Shown here: positions 8,974 to 17,942 of the stretch, one piece after another
Layout of the letters: every line of letters starts with the position of its first letter
Numbering within the stretch: the stretch's first letter is position 1
NCBI RefSeq assembly: GCF_003428875.1
Contig: NZ_QQRS01000012.1
Location: 1-47,963, forward strand
Length of the DNA: 47,963 nt
Reading direction: 5' to 3'
Source: Planomicrobium okeanokoites
GTDB lineage: Bacteria; Bacillota; Bacilli; Bacillales_A; Planococcaceae
Notes under the pieces: model-generated
Database searches by the model: none
Told to the model about the DNA's origin: nothing
What the model saw: the letters and a program-made list of their open reading frames with translations, nothing else
Made by a program: the position numbers and the translations under genes

Positions 8974-9106
8974 CGTTTTTCTTACTCTCTAGACTCCAGC
9001 ACCCAGCTCTTCGGGACATAAGCCAGCCCAGCTCTGCGGTCAGGACCGCGCCGCTGTTCTGGCTTATGCCTTTCAGAGCTTAACGGGCGCTTTCGCTTTT
9101 CTTACT
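8971..9106. repeat. Structured intergenic repeat element with flanking direct repeats
   Basis: A GC-rich non-coding block between two convergent genes. CATAAGCCAG (9017-9026) pairs perfectly with CTGGCTTATG (9059-9068), extended outward by AGCTCT (9005-9010) / AGAGCT (9075-9080). Inside is a second stem GCGGTC / GACCGC (9036-9049). Sixteen-base direct repeats flank it: TTTCGTTTTTCTTACT (8971-8986) and TTTCGCTTTTCTTACT (9091-9106). The right copy includes the yugI stop codon. I recall similar GACTCCAG...GGCGCT elements as dispersed repeats in Planococcaceae/Bacillaceae, but copy number cannot be tested here. Confidence 0.7.
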
Positions 9107-9476
9107 GTCCAGAGCGCTTGATCCACTCTTGCATTTTGTCTTTCAACGAATTGAATCCTTCTGAATCATTTTCGTTTACATGCGACTGAAGTGATTGTTT
9201 CGGCTTTTCTGTGCGTTGAGCCGCTGGTGGCTGCTCCTGTAATGCACGGATTGAAAGGCTGATTTTTTTCGATTTCTCATCAACTTCCAAAACTTTAACA
9301 TCAACTTCCTGTCCAACTGACAGATACTCGCTTACTTCTTTTACGTAACCGTGAGTAATTTCAGAGATGTGGACCAAGCCTTGAGTCTGTTCGTCGAGTG
9401 CCACGAAAGCTCCGTATGGCTGGATTCCTGTTACTTTACCTGATACTGTGTCACCTGTTTGATATGCTTTTGTCAT
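9102..9476 (-). CDS. yugI: S1-domain RNA-binding general stress protein (GSP13/YugI)
   Basis: A 124-residue cytoplasmic protein. One S1 RNA-binding domain spans about 5-75 (GDTVSGKVTGIQPYGAFVAL, then GLVHISEI and VGQEVDVKVLEVD), with a charged, low-complexity tail ending KRSGQ. Size and domain match B. subtilis YugI, a ribosome-associated general stress protein of unknown precise role. The ATG follows AGGAGCGGG. An extended -10 (TGCTATAAT) lies upstream; I do not see a sigma-B promoter here, although B. subtilis GSP13 is a stress protein. The stop codon coincides with the end of the adjacent repeat element. Confidence 0.92.
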   Translation of the reverse strand: MTKAYQTGDTVSGKVTGIQPYGAFVALDEQTQGLVHISEITHGYVKEVSEYLSVGQEVDVKVLEVDEKSKKISLSIRALQEQPPAAQRTEKPKQSLQSHVNENDSEGFNSLKDKMQEWIKRSGQ

Positions 9477-9533
9477 GTTCTACCCGCTCCTAGTCTTATC
9501 TATATTATCCTATACACCTATTGGCATCTGTAT

Positions 9534-9542
9534 ATTATAGCA
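9534..9542 (-). promoter_or_regulatory. Extended -10 promoter of yugI
   Basis: TGCTATAAT on the minus strand is a consensus extended -10 about 58 bases upstream of the yugI ATG. The -35 region (TTACGA at 17 bp) is poor, as is common with extended -10 promoters. Confidence 0.6.
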
Positions 9543-9564
9543 CAGATAGATGAGCTTCGTAAAA

Positions 9565-12189
9565 TTAATAGCCGAACATGTCTAAAATCATCCAGGAATC
9601 CTCCACTTTTTCCATCTGTAAATAGCGCCTGTCATCCATTGAATCTGATTTCATACTGATATCGACGCCGCCATGTATTCGATCAGAGCCAGCGTTAATA
9701 GCATCTGCAGTAAACGAAATACCGGTCATTTTCGAATAAGCTATCAGATGGCCATTCATCCATCGTTGCTTAAACATGTCGTCGCTGATGGTATCATCCA
9801 TTTCATTCACCAGCAATCTCATCGTTTTCACGTCTTCATTTTCGAGAGCCAGCAGGAAAATACCAGCAATTTCTGCTGGAGTAGCCAGATGGATGGCATC
9901 TCTATTTCCGCTCTCTGCAATGTTCTTATAGTAGTTCTGGACATTGGCGTCATAACCTTCGAAATTTTCTTCTTTAGTGTAATGCTCGTTTATTTGATGC
10001 TGCATCAGCCAAATTTTGTCCCGTTCAGTTATTAGGGTAAAGTAATTGGCTCCCATCTGATATTCAATGCCGGCTTCGACAGGCTGTCCGAAAGCTGTAA
10101 TATAAATTTTTCTGCCTTGTCGGTGCAAATTATCACTGAAAATCTCTATGTTTCGCATGGTCTCCGTAATCTCTGGTTGTTCTCTCCACTTTTTGGTGTA
10201 CTCCTCTAAAGATGGCTTTAGCTCATCATCAGCTTTCAGATGCCACATCGTTTCAATATCTTCAATTTTATTGGCATAATAATACAGCTTGATGATGTCC
10301 ATCGGTTCAACTCCAGACAGAAGTTGAAGATCGTATGTTGCTGAGAATTCCTCATATAGCGGTTGAATATCGCTGTAATCGTAGTCTTCCAAATCAAATC
10401 TCATTGTTTCTATCTGCAAATCGCCATTTGGCAGTTTTGCAGCCAGTTCGCCGCTGTTTTCCAGGTCAATTGCATAAAGAATATCCGGGTATGCAAGCTG
10501 GTCGTAATGCGCGGATTCTCTCCAGCCGCTTTCTTCGAATTCTTCCAGAATCGGCAACATCAAAAAAGTGACCGGATTGCTGTTGTACTGAAGCAAACTT
10601 TCCCAGGCAATCTGAAATTCTTCTTTCACCACTCCTTTATCGTCAAAAACTTCGATATGTTCGTCCCCTTTCAATAATGTAAAGAAAGCAGTCAGCAATT
10701 GTGGCTCAACTTCACCTTTCAATACCGGATCTGCAAGCGGATCACTCATGAATACCGACATCGTAACGATCGTTTGGGGCAACAGTTCCACCGGCCATAG
10801 CATACCCGTCTCGTCAAAAACTGGCGTACTCCACAGAATCTCCAGGTATTGACTGCTGATCATATCCGACCCAAATGGATGTACTTGATAGAATTTGGTG
10901 ATATCCCTCATAGTACGGAAGCGCTCTTCGTTGGGATGGACTGAATATTGGAAAGTATATTCCCTTAAAGAAGATGTCAGATTTTCAATTTCCTCCGGAT
11001 AGGCCTGACGGCTATGCATGAGTTTTTCCGGAGACAGCAGACCGTTCACTTCCGCCGTCATCAGTTCGTCTTTATATTTTTCCAGCAAACCGTCGGCTAT
11101 TGTCATCAACTGCTCTGTTTTTTCCGTATAAATCACGAGGAATTTACTGGTTTCTGAACTTAAGATTCTATAGTTCTCAACAGAATCAAGCATCCCTTTC
11201 GGCGTATGGATATTCCACATCAGGACATCGACCTGTTCCTGCATCCGTTCAGGATCATCCTGAAGCTGCTTTACATTTTGGCGGCTGAAAGTACGCTCTT
11301 TTAGAGCATCCGCTTTTTTGACATATTCCAGCTGTTCGAAAGTTTCCATCGATAAACCAAGGCTTTCAGGTGCTGCTGTACGGATCTCTTCGTACTCAGC
11401 TTCCCATTTTTGGACCATCGCCTTGGTGACGGTCGTCGGATTCTCTTCTTCTGCGGCTGACTGTTGAGTTTCGGCAGGCTGCTCGTTGAATAAGAAGGAA
11501 GCGCCGATTACTGTTGACAGAAATAAACTTATACCAGCTAAAGTAGCCAATGTTTTCTTATTGACCGATGTTTTCTCTTCTCTTTTCACTTCAGCAGGCA
11601 GTTCTTCTGCCACGATTACTTCTTCAGGTATAATCTCATCCATTTCGGTGAATTGGACTCTGCTATAGGATTTTGCAAGTAAGTCCAGCCGCTTTTGCAC
11701 ATCTCCATCACTTTCAATAATGAGGGACTTTTTTAATTCGGTCTGCGCTTCACTTATAGCCGAATCAGCGGAGCTTTCAGATAGACCTAGGATTTCCGCA
11801 ACATCGTGATAATCTTTCCCATGGAATTGAAAAAGGATCAGCGCCAATTTTTCAATTAGCGAAATCTCTTGGATCGCTTTATGTGTTTCTTTATCTTCCT
11901 CGAACTTCAAAGCAAGTTCATTGGACCTTTCACTTTGAGCCAGCTGTTCGTCTTTCAATATTCGAAATGCCGATTCGTATATTTTATTGTCAGCGTTATT
12001 TGCTTCAATGGCTTTAATGTTGTTGCTGAAATCCTTAAGGACTTGCAGCCGAAAATAGCTCATGTTCTCTTCTACAATGCCGGCTTGGTATGCGAACTGG
12101 GCAATCGCTGGCGCAAAGCTCCTGCTCCAGGCAATCAACGCCTCTTTGTCACCCGCTTTTGCTCTATTTAACAAATCATCTGTTTGCAT
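9565..12189 (-). CDS. Membrane protein with ECF sigma-like cytoplasmic domain and large extracytoplasmic domain
   Basis: An 874-residue protein I do not recognise as a named family. Residues 1-160 look like an ECF sigma factor. They contain a sigma-2-like LLNRAKAGDKEALIAW...FAYQAG opening, a helical middle, and a sigma-4-like HTH at about 125-155 (DYHDVAEILGLSESSADSAI). An acidic linker (180-205) leads to one transmembrane helix at about 213-234. About 640 residues without obvious repeats or enzyme motifs should lie outside the cell. The start at 12189 follows AAGGGG; a TTG at 12222 is possible. It may be a membrane-tethered regulator or a sigma-derived sensor. No anti-sigma gene is adjacent, and its terminal gene position next to yugI gives no functional hint. 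Confidence 0.75.
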   Translation of the reverse strand: MQTDDLLNRAKAGDKEALIAWSRSFAPAIAQFAYQAGIVEENMSYFRLQVLKDFSNNIKAIEANNADNKIYESAFRILKDEQLAQSERSNELALKFEEDKETHKAIQEISLIEKLALILFQFHGKDYHDVAEILGLSESSADSAISEAQTELKKSLIIESDGDVQKRLDLLAKSYSRVQFTEMDEIIPEEVIVAEELPAEVKREEKTSVNKKTLATLAGISLFLSTVIGASFLFNEQPAETQQSAAEEENPTTVTKAMVQKWEAEYEEIRTAAPESLGLSMETFEQLEYVKKADALKERTFSRQNVKQLQDDPERMQEQVDVLMWNIHTPKGMLDSVENYRILSSETSKFLVIYTEKTEQLMTIADGLLEKYKDELMTAEVNGLLSPEKLMHSRQAYPEEIENLTSSLREYTFQYSVHPNEERFRTMRDITKFYQVHPFGSDMISSQYLEILWSTPVFDETGMLWPVELLPQTIVTMSVFMSDPLADPVLKGEVEPQLLTAFFTLLKGDEHIEVFDDKGVVKEEFQIAWESLLQYNSNPVTFLMLPILEEFEESGWRESAHYDQLAYPDILYAIDLENSGELAAKLPNGDLQIETMRFDLEDYDYSDIQPLYEEFSATYDLQLLSGVEPMDIIKLYYYANKIEDIETMWHLKADDELKPSLEEYTKKWREQPEITETMRNIEIFSDNLHRQGRKIYITAFGQPVEAGIEYQMGANYFTLITERDKIWLMQHQINEHYTKEENFEGYDANVQNYYKNIAESGNRDAIHLATPAEIAGIFLLALENEDVKTMRLLVNEMDDTISDDMFKQRWMNGHLIAYSKMTGISFTADAINAGSDRIHGGVDISMKSDSMDDRRYLQMEKVEDSWMILDMFGY

Positions 12190-12340
12190 TCGAAGAACCC
12201 CTTTTAAAATTGAAATATTCAATCTCTTCCTTTATATGTTTATTATACGCTACGAAATCAGTGAAGTTTCAAATTTATCTATTTTTTTGCGGGTTGCTCG
12301 TGTAGAATGAAAAAATCTACTTGAAATAGGAGTGAAAACA

Positions 12341-13675
12341 ATGGAGAAACGTGAGCAATGGGCATCAAAACTCGGATTCATCCTGGCGGCTGCCGGAAGT
12401 GCCATCGGACTGGGTGCAATCTGGAAATTCCCTTATGAAACGGGGGCCAACGGGGGCAGTGTTTTTATATTATTATTCATCATCAGCACCATATTCATCG
12501 GACTGCCGATATTGCTCGCAGAATTTGTCATTGGGCGCCGGGGACAGGCTGATGCCGTCACCGGTCTTAAGAAACAGGCACCTGGTAAACCGTGGTTTCT
12601 GATCGGCTGGTCAGGCTTCATCTTTGCGTTCCTGATCCTGTCTTTCTATAGTGTAGTCGGCGGATGGATCCTTTCCTACCTGGTAAGAGCGATCCTATTC
12701 CAATTATCCGATTACAGCGACAGCGGCTTTGGGGAATTGTTCACGAATATCATCGCGAATCCTTTAGAAGTCCTGATAGCACAAGCCGCATTCATGTTCT
12801 TGACGATTTTCATCGTACAAGGCGGCATCAAATCGGGTATTGAACGTGCCAGCAAAATCATGATGCCGGCGTTGCTGATTTTCTTCGTCATCCTGATGAT
12901 CAGATCATTGACATTGGACGGGGCAATGGAAGGCGTAAAGTTCATGTTTGTGCCGGACTGGTCTTTCTTTAATTTTGATACTGCATTGACCGCTCTTGGT
13001 CAGGCGTTCTTTTCACTGAGTGTCGGAGTTGCGGGGATGATCACTTATGCTTCCTATTTGCCGAAGACAGAAAATCTGGGCCGTTCCGCAGTCAGTGTCG
13101 TTACATTGAACATCGTCATTTCGATTATGGCGGGACTGATTATCTTTCCGGCCGTCTTTGCTTTGGATTATCTGCCGGACCAGGGACCAGGTCTTGTGTT
13201 TATCATCTTGCCGGCAATATTCAATGAATTATTCATGGGCCAGTTCCTGATCATCCTATTCTTTATCCTGCTTCTTTTCGCAACATTGACTTCTTCCATT
13301 TCAATGCTTGAAATCACTGTCTCGATAGCAGTCAAGGATAAATATGATAAACGCGGTAAAATTTCATGGCTTGCGGGACTCGCGATTTTCATTGTCGGGA
13401 TTCCGAGCGCATTATCATACGGCGTCTTTTCAGATCCAATATTCTTCGGCTACACATTCTTCGATTTCATTGATATTTTGACGAGCCGAATCGGCCTGCC
13501 GATGGGAGCGCTATTCATCTCGTTATTTGCCGGCTATGTGTTGACCAAGCAAGACGCGCATGCTGAAATGCACGAACAGCAACGGCTTGTGGATGTCTGG
13601 CGTGTACTTTTACGCTATGTTGCGCCAGTGGCGATTATTTTTGTCTTTGTGCAGGGAATCATCGGTATCTTCTGA
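12341..13675 (+). CDS. Neurotransmitter:sodium symporter (NSS/SNF) family transporter
   Basis: A 444-residue polytopic protein with the NSS N-terminal signature (WASKLGFILAAAGSAIGLGAIWKFPY, residues 5-30) that forms part of the Na+ and substrate sites, followed by 10-11 more hydrophobic segments. It is a Na+-coupled amino acid importer by family; the substrate is unknown. Length resembles B. subtilis YocR/YhdH. The start at 12341 is preferred because AGGAG lies eight bases upstream; a GTG at 12332 overlaps that RBS. Unlike the NSS gene at 33996-35516, no small MetS-like subunit follows. Confidence 0.9.
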   Translation: MEKREQWASKLGFILAAAGSAIGLGAIWKFPYETGANGGSVFILLFIISTIFIGLPILLAEFVIGRRGQADAVTGLKKQAPGKPWFLIGWSGFIFAFLILSFYSVVGGWILSYLVRAILFQLSDYSDSGFGELFTNIIANPLEVLIAQAAFMFLTIFIVQGGIKSGIERASKIMMPALLIFFVILMIRSLTLDGAMEGVKFMFVPDWSFFNFDTALTALGQAFFSLSVGVAGMITYASYLPKTENLGRSAVSVVTLNIVISIMAGLIIFPAVFALDYLPDQGPGLVFIILPAIFNELFMGQFLIILFFILLLFATLTSSISMLEITVSIAVKDKYDKRGKISWLAGLAIFIVGIPSALSYGVFSDPIFFGYTFFDFIDILTSRIGLPMGALFISLFAGYVLTKQDAHAEMHEQQRLVDVWRVLLRYVAPVAIIFVFVQGIIGIF

Positions 13676-13775
13676 TAACTGTTCTGAAAATGACATAATT
13701 TCGCAAAACGAAACGCTTGCTTTATGTTATGCTTTATTTAGAAGAAAGTACCATTTAAAAAAGGAGTGTATGAAT

Positions 13776-13994
13776 ATGCGTAAAGATTTACACGCCCAGC
13801 TTAAATTCCTGCGGGAAGAGCGCAATTTGTCCCTCGACGATCTTGCCTTAAAAACAAGAGTCGGAGTGGCGCGACTTCACTCATATGAAACAGGAGAGGA
13901 AATCCCTTCTGTCCAGACCATCATGAAGCTTTCGAATGCACTTGAAGTTCCCGCTTCCAATCTGCTGGACGGAATGGAACCTGTAGAACAATAA
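13776..13994 (+). CDS. Small XRE-family helix-turn-helix protein
   Basis: A 72-residue cytoplasmic DNA-binding protein that is nearly all HTH_3 domain: LKFLREERNLSLDDLALKTRVGVARLHSYETGEEIPSVQTIMKLSNALEV. There is no sensor domain. The start at 13776 is favoured by AAGGAG nine bases upstream; another ATG two codons earlier (13770) is too close to the RBS. It lies between the NSS transporter and a strong terminator. Its targets are unknown; autoregulation or control of the neighbouring transporter would be guesses. Confidence 0.85.
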   Translation: MRKDLHAQLKFLREERNLSLDDLALKTRVGVARLHSYETGEEIPSVQTIMKLSNALEVPASNLLDGMEPVEQ

Positions 13995-13995
13995 A

Positions 13996-14037
13996 GAAAA
14001 AGAGTTTCCGGCCATCAATAGCCGGAAACTCTTTTTC
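13996..14037. terminator. Bidirectional terminator between XRE gene and yugE
   Basis: A perfect long stem AAAAAGAGTTTCCGGC / GCCGGAAACTCTTTTT with an 8-base loop, between the convergent XRE gene and yugE. Confidence 0.95.
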
Positions 14038-14040
14038 TAA

Positions 14041-14301
14041 TTATATGATGTTTTTCGCTTCAAATTTCAATGCCAACAGTTTATAGGAAACAGCCACACA
14101 TTTCTCCAGCGGTATCCAGATCCCGAATGAGATTTGATAGATGCTTTGGATCTGTTTCGCCAGTCCACTCGGATCATCAAGCAGCTGCAGCTGTTCAATC
14201 ACATCGATAATCGGATTACTATACATACCTCCGCCCATAGCAAGAGGGTCCCATTCTTCCATTATAATTCCAGCCTGCTTATTCATTTCTTCGTTAACCA
14301 T
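14041..14301 (-). CDS. yugE: DUF1871-family protein YugE
   Basis: An 86-residue soluble protein, MVNEEMNKQAGIIMEEWDPLAMGGGMY at its N-terminus, the size and character of B. subtilis YugE (DUF1871). As in B. subtilis it lies beside patB, here divergently. Function unknown. The start at 14301 is chosen because TTAGGTGA lies eight bases upstream; an ATG six codons further out lacks an RBS. The C-terminus (ALKFEAKNII) runs up to the shared terminator. Confidence 0.8.
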   Translation of the reverse strand: MVNEEMNKQAGIIMEEWDPLAMGGGMYSNPIIDVIEQLQLLDDPSGLAKQIQSIYQISFGIWIPLEKCVAVSYKLLALKFEAKNII

Positions 14302-14373
14302 AAGTTTTTCACCTAACATTCTGTTGTGCTAACAGCTATAATATCATAGAAACCTAAAAGAAAAGAGGAGATT

Positions 14374-15546
14374 GTGTTGAGTTTATTCGAAGACGTGCAT
14401 GAACGAAGAAAAACCCGCTCAGTCAAATGGGATCTGATGGAGATGATCTACGAAGTGGAAGATGCATCAGAAATATTGCCACTATGGGTCGCAGACATGG
14501 ATTTCCCAGCTCCTCCCCCTGTTACGGAAGCGCTTAAAAACAGGCTTGAGCATCCGATCCTTGGCTATACGTACATGGATGAAGAGATTAAGAGCGCGGT
14601 GGCAGCCTGGCAGTCCAAGCGCAATGACTGGCAAATCAAAAATGATGAAATCATGTTCCAAACCGGAGTCATTCCTGCGATTGCCGCCATTCTGCAAGTA
14701 TTTACCAATCCAGGAGACGCAGTGGTTGTTACACCGCCCGTCTACCCGCCATTCTTTTCAATTCCGCAAAACCAGGGAAGAAAAGTGCTTTACAGCGAAT
14801 TGATAGAGAAAGACGGCGAATTCAGTTTCGACTTCACTGATTTGGAAGAAAAGTTTTCAAAAGCCACCTTCTTCATCTTCTGCCATCCGCATAATCCCGG
14901 CGGAAAAGTATGGAAAGAGGATGAAATGAAAGAAATACTTCGCCTGGCTGAAAAACATGATGTACTGATCATTTCGGATGAAATCCACTCAGACCTGGTT
15001 CTGAAACCACATCTGCATATTCCATTGGCCCAATTAGCAGGTGATCAGGCGCACCGTATTTTCACTTGCATCGCACCAACCAAAACTTTCAATCTGGCCG
15101 GCATTCAAGCTTCGATGCTGATCGTTACAGATCCAAAAAAACGGATGCGCCTGGAAAATCATGCCGCTGCAAATGGCACCGGCATGATGAACGCCTTTGC
15201 ACCGGTCGCTTTAAAAGCGGCATATGAAGAAGGAGATGTCTGGCTCGATGAATTACTGGATGTCCTTTCTTCCAATATGGATATGGTGATCAACAACCTG
15301 AATGCAGCCATCCCTGCAATTAAAGCGCCTAAACCTGAAGCTACCTATCTGATGTGGCTGGACTGCCGGGGACTTGAAATGGAAGAATCCGAAATCATGG
15401 ATAAACTGCTGAACGTCGGCAAAGTTGCGTTGGAACCTGGTTCTAAGTACGGCGAAGCCGGCACGGGATTCCTGCGTCTGAATGTCGCATGTCCTCCATC
15501 AGTCCTCGAAGACGGAGTCAACCGCATCATTAAAGCACTTGGATGA
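14374..15546 (+). CDS. patB: PatB/MalY-family cystathionine beta-lyase (C-S lyase)
   Basis: A 390-residue PLP-dependent C-S lyase that breaks cystathionine or cysteine to homocysteine/H2S, pyruvate and ammonia in the cytoplasm. Family signatures include SVKWD (16-20), LPLWVADMDFPAP (35-47), CHPHNPGGKVW (170-180), SDEIHSDLV (201-209) and the PLP lysine Lys237 in IAPTKTFNLAG. Length fits B. subtilis PatB. GAGGAG ends three bases before GTG 14374 and six before TTG 14377, so the real start may be TTG 14377. Next to yugE as in B. subtilis. Confidence 0.93.
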   Translation: MLSLFEDVHERRKTRSVKWDLMEMIYEVEDASEILPLWVADMDFPAPPPVTEALKNRLEHPILGYTYMDEEIKSAVAAWQSKRNDWQIKNDEIMFQTGVIPAIAAILQVFTNPGDAVVVTPPVYPPFFSIPQNQGRKVLYSELIEKDGEFSFDFTDLEEKFSKATFFIFCHPHNPGGKVWKEDEMKEILRLAEKHDVLIISDEIHSDLVLKPHLHIPLAQLAGDQAHRIFTCIAPTKTFNLAGIQASMLIVTDPKKRMRLENHAAANGTGMMNAFAPVALKAAYEEGDVWLDELLDVLSSNMDMVINNLNAAIPAIKAPKPEATYLMWLDCRGLEMEESEIMDKLLNVGKVALEPGSKYGEAGTGFLRLNVACPPSVLEDGVNRIIKALG

Positions 15547-15565
15547 AAATGCTCCTATAAGCAAG

Positions 15566-15598
15566 AAAAAGGAAGATCCACAGGGGATCTTCCTTTTT
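15566..15598. terminator. Bidirectional terminator between patB and the cyclophilin gene
   Basis: The hairpin AAAAAGGAAGATCC / GGATCTTCCTTTTT, with a 5-base loop, lies between convergent genes. Confidence 0.92.
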
Positions 15599-15599
15599 G

Positions 15600-16322
15600 C
15601 TATTCCTGGATTATGTCGATTGATTCGATGACTATATCTTCAACCGGACGGTCTCCGTGAATCGTTTCGACTTCAGCGATGGCATCGACGATATCCATGC
15701 CTTCGACCACGTGTCCGAATACAGTGTGCTTGCCGTCAAGCCAAGGTGTTCCGCCATTTGCGGCATATTCTTCCCTGACTTCGTCAGGAACTTCGGCAGA
15801 AGGCATTCCTTCTTCAGGCAATTCCGGAAGCTGGACAATGAAAAACTGGCTGCCGTTTGTTCCAGGGCCAGCGTTTGCCATAGATAATGCTCCGCGGAAA
15901 TTATAGAGACGATCTGAAATTTCATCTTCAAAGCCTTCACCGTAGATGCTTTCTCCACCTCGGCCTGTTCCTTCAGGATCTCCACCTTGAATCATGAAAT
16001 CTTTGATGACCCGATGAAAAATCACGCCGTCATAATAACCGTCTTTTGCATGAGTCAGGAAGTTCTCCACTGTTTTGGGAGCGAGTTCCGGAAATAATTT
16101 GATCTTGATCGTCCCCATGGATGTGTTCATATCCACCAGTGCTTCGTCTTCTGCGATTTCATCCGTCAATTGCGGAAAATCTCCACTGGATTCCGCAGTC
16201 GAAGCAGTTTGTTGTTCTGTCGGTTCTTTGTCTGTTTCATTTGTTTCTTTATCTGCTTCCTGCGATCCGCATGCGGCCAGCAAGGCAGCCGTCATAAATA
16301 CGGGCATCAATAATTTTTTCAT
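15600..16322 (-). CDS. Lipoprotein cyclophilin-type peptidyl-prolyl cis-trans isomerase
   Basis: A 240-residue surface lipoprotein: the signal peptide [19 protein letters not shown] has lipobox L-A-A-C with Cys18, followed by a Glu/Thr-rich linker to about 60. A cyclophilin domain fills about 75-238, with [20 protein letters not shown] containing the catalytic Arg, and [20 protein letters not shown]. It should catalyse prolyl isomerisation of exported proteins outside the membrane, unlike cytoplasmic PpiB of B. subtilis. The start at 16322 follows GGGGTG; the longer upstream reading frame is not supported. Divergent from the MFS gene. Confidence 0.92.
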   Translation of the reverse strand: MKKLLMPVFMTAALLAACGSQEADKETNETDKEPTEQQTASTAESSGDFPQLTDEIAEDEALVDMNTSMGTIKIKLFPELAPKTVENFLTHAKDGYYDGVIFHRVIKDFMIQGGDPEGTGRGGESIYGEGFEDEISDRLYNFRGALSMANAGPGTNGSQFFIVQLPELPEEGMPSAEVPDEVREEYAANGGTPWLDGKHTVFGHVVEGMDIVDAIAEVETIHGDRPVEDIVIESIDIIQE

Positions 16323-16452
16323 TTTGTATTCACCCCGCTTTATTCTAGCACAATAGATTTCGGAATTCACTGGTAATTTATCTTTCTTTTTTCGAGTGAC
16401 GAAATAATATATAATAGAGGAAGATGCACGTTTCAGAAAGAAGGTATCCGCT

Positions 16453-17685
16453 ATGGATGTGCAAAAAAGAAATTTCATGATAATCATGTTCACGAACTTC
16501 CTGGTAGCGGGAAGCACTACGATGATTATGCCTTTTTTATCTTTATATATAGAATCGCTCGGCGACTTTTCAGCTGAATATGTCCAGCGCTGGGCAGGGC
16601 TGGTATTTGGCGTCACCTTTGTTGCAGCTCTGTTCATGTCGCCTATTTGGGGACGCATCGCAGACCGGTACGGCTATAAACCGATACTCATCATCAATGG
16701 TTTCGGGATTGCCATCAGCATCTACCTCATGGGCGCCGCAGATTCAGTCCACGAATTATTCATAATCCGACTGTTCATGGGGGTTGTCACTGGGTTCATC
16801 CCGACTTCGCTGGCATTTGTGAGCACACAGACACCTAAGGAGATTGCTGGTAAAACGCTTGGCACGCTGCAGATGGGCAGTGTTTCCGGCACTTTGTTCG
16901 GTCCCGTGATCGGCGGTCTCATGGCCGACTCTTTCGGTTTTGATTATACTTTCATAATTACAGCGGTTGTCATCGGTATTGCGGCATCTCTTGTGGCTAT
17001 TGGAATCAAGGAAACTAAAAAGATTGCAAATAAAGATGCCCATGTCTATGCGCGCAAAACCATTATTCAGGGAATCCTCCATCATCGCCTACTGATCAAT
17101 GTCATGATTATCACTTCATTGATCCAGATCGGCAATTTCAGTATCCAACCGTTATTATCATTATATGTTGCAGAGTTGACAGTCGACAGTTCACAGGTAG
17201 CTTTCCTGGCTGGTGTAACATTCAGTGCCGCTGGTGTCGGCAATCTGCTTTTCGCTCGCCGCTGGGGACGGCTGGGCGATTCGATCGGCTACGAAAAGGT
17301 TCTTGGCTTTTTGCTACTTCTGTCTTTCGCCTTTATCGTGCCGCAGGCTTTCGTTACGGATCTCTGGCAATTGATGGTGCTTCGCTTGCTGTTTGGTGTT
17401 GCAGTTGGCGGTATGATTCCAACTACTACTGCACTTATGCGGCGGGAAGCTCCAATTGAAATACAGGGTGAAATCATGGGCTACAACACCAGTTTCCGTT
17501 TTCTAGGAAACATAATCGGTCCGGTTTTCGGTGGTATCGTCAGCGGTTTCATCGGAATTTCTTCCGTCTTCATCGTTACCGGTGTGTTGTTCGTTTTGGC
17601 TTTTGCCTTCCTGCGCTTCACTTTGGCTAAACCGGATCAGGATTTCGAGGACGTACTCCTTGAGCAAGAAATGAAATCCATGTAG
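16453..17685 (+). CDS. MFS transporter, drug:H+ antiporter-like (DHA1)
   Basis: A 410-residue protein with twelve predicted membrane helices. The MFS loop signatures [13 protein letters not shown] (after helix 2) and [14 protein letters not shown] (second half), and a motif-C-like [14 protein letters not shown] in helix 5, are typical of DHA1 exporters such as MdtG or Bmr. The gene lies after patB and the cyclophilin; B. subtilis has MFS gene yuxJ in a comparable neighbourhood, but I cannot assign orthology. AAGGT precedes the ATG. Probably drug or metabolite efflux, substrate unknown. Confidence 0.88.
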   Translation: MDVQKRNFMIIMFTNFLVAGSTTMIMPFLSLYIESLGDFSAEYVQRWAGLVFGVTFVAALFMSPIWGRIADRYGYKPILIINGFGIAISIYLMGAADSVHELFIIRLFMGVVTGFIPTSLAFVSTQTPKEIAGKTLGTLQMGSVSGTLFGPVIGGLMADSFGFDYTFIITAVVIGIAASLVAIGIKETKKIANKDAHVYARKTIIQGILHHRLLINVMIITSLIQIGNFSIQPLLSLYVAELTVDSSQVAFLAGVTFSAAGVGNLLFARRWGRLGDSIGYEKVLGFLLLLSFAFIVPQAFVTDLWQLMVLRLLFGVAVGGMIPTTTALMRREAPIEIQGEIMGYNTSFRFLGNIIGPVFGGIVSGFIGISSVFIVTGVLFVLAFAFLRFTLAKPDQDFEDVLLEQEMKSM

Positions 17686-17722
17686 ATTTGAAATGTGAAT
17701 TTTGCAGACATATTTTTTTCCG

Positions 17723-17755
17723 AAAGACGGATTTCATCTTGAAGTCCGTCTTTTT
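17723..17755 (+). terminator. Terminator of the MFS gene
   Basis: AAAGACGGA pairs with TCCGTCTTT and is followed by T-rich sequence. The roughly 160 bp from here to the mrpA RBS are AT-rich; a TATAAT at about 17892-17897 is a plausible mrp -10, but no good -35 is visible. Confidence 0.85.
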
Positions 17756-17942
17756 ATGTTCAAAAAATTAAATCTGCCTAAAAAAAATTTCGAAATTCCG
17801 AGTGAGTTTCTTCCTATCTTTATAAACCATTGAAAAAGTGTCCGTTTCCTTCTAAATAAACGCCCAACAATGCAAAGCGGCTGAATTTACGTTATAATTT
17901 TTTTAGCAACTCATCATGTTTATGCTTGAAAGGAGGATTCTT

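Noticed and set aside
13708..13721. cre-like sequence (ACGAAACGCTTGCT) upstream of the XRE gene
   Set aside because: Both leading TG bases are absent, so it fails the core consensus.
13560..13775. N-terminal extension of the XRE regulator
   Set aside because: It runs through the end of the NSS gene; the RBS at 13761-13766 and the domain boundary support the 72-residue form.
14322..14336. CTGTT-N5-AACAG inverted repeat between yugE and patB
   Set aside because: Short arms and no known regulator match; it could easily occur by chance.
16323..16658. N-terminal extension of the cyclophilin reading frame
   Set aside because: The extension overlaps the MFS gene in antisense, has no RBS and would bury the lipoprotein signal peptide.
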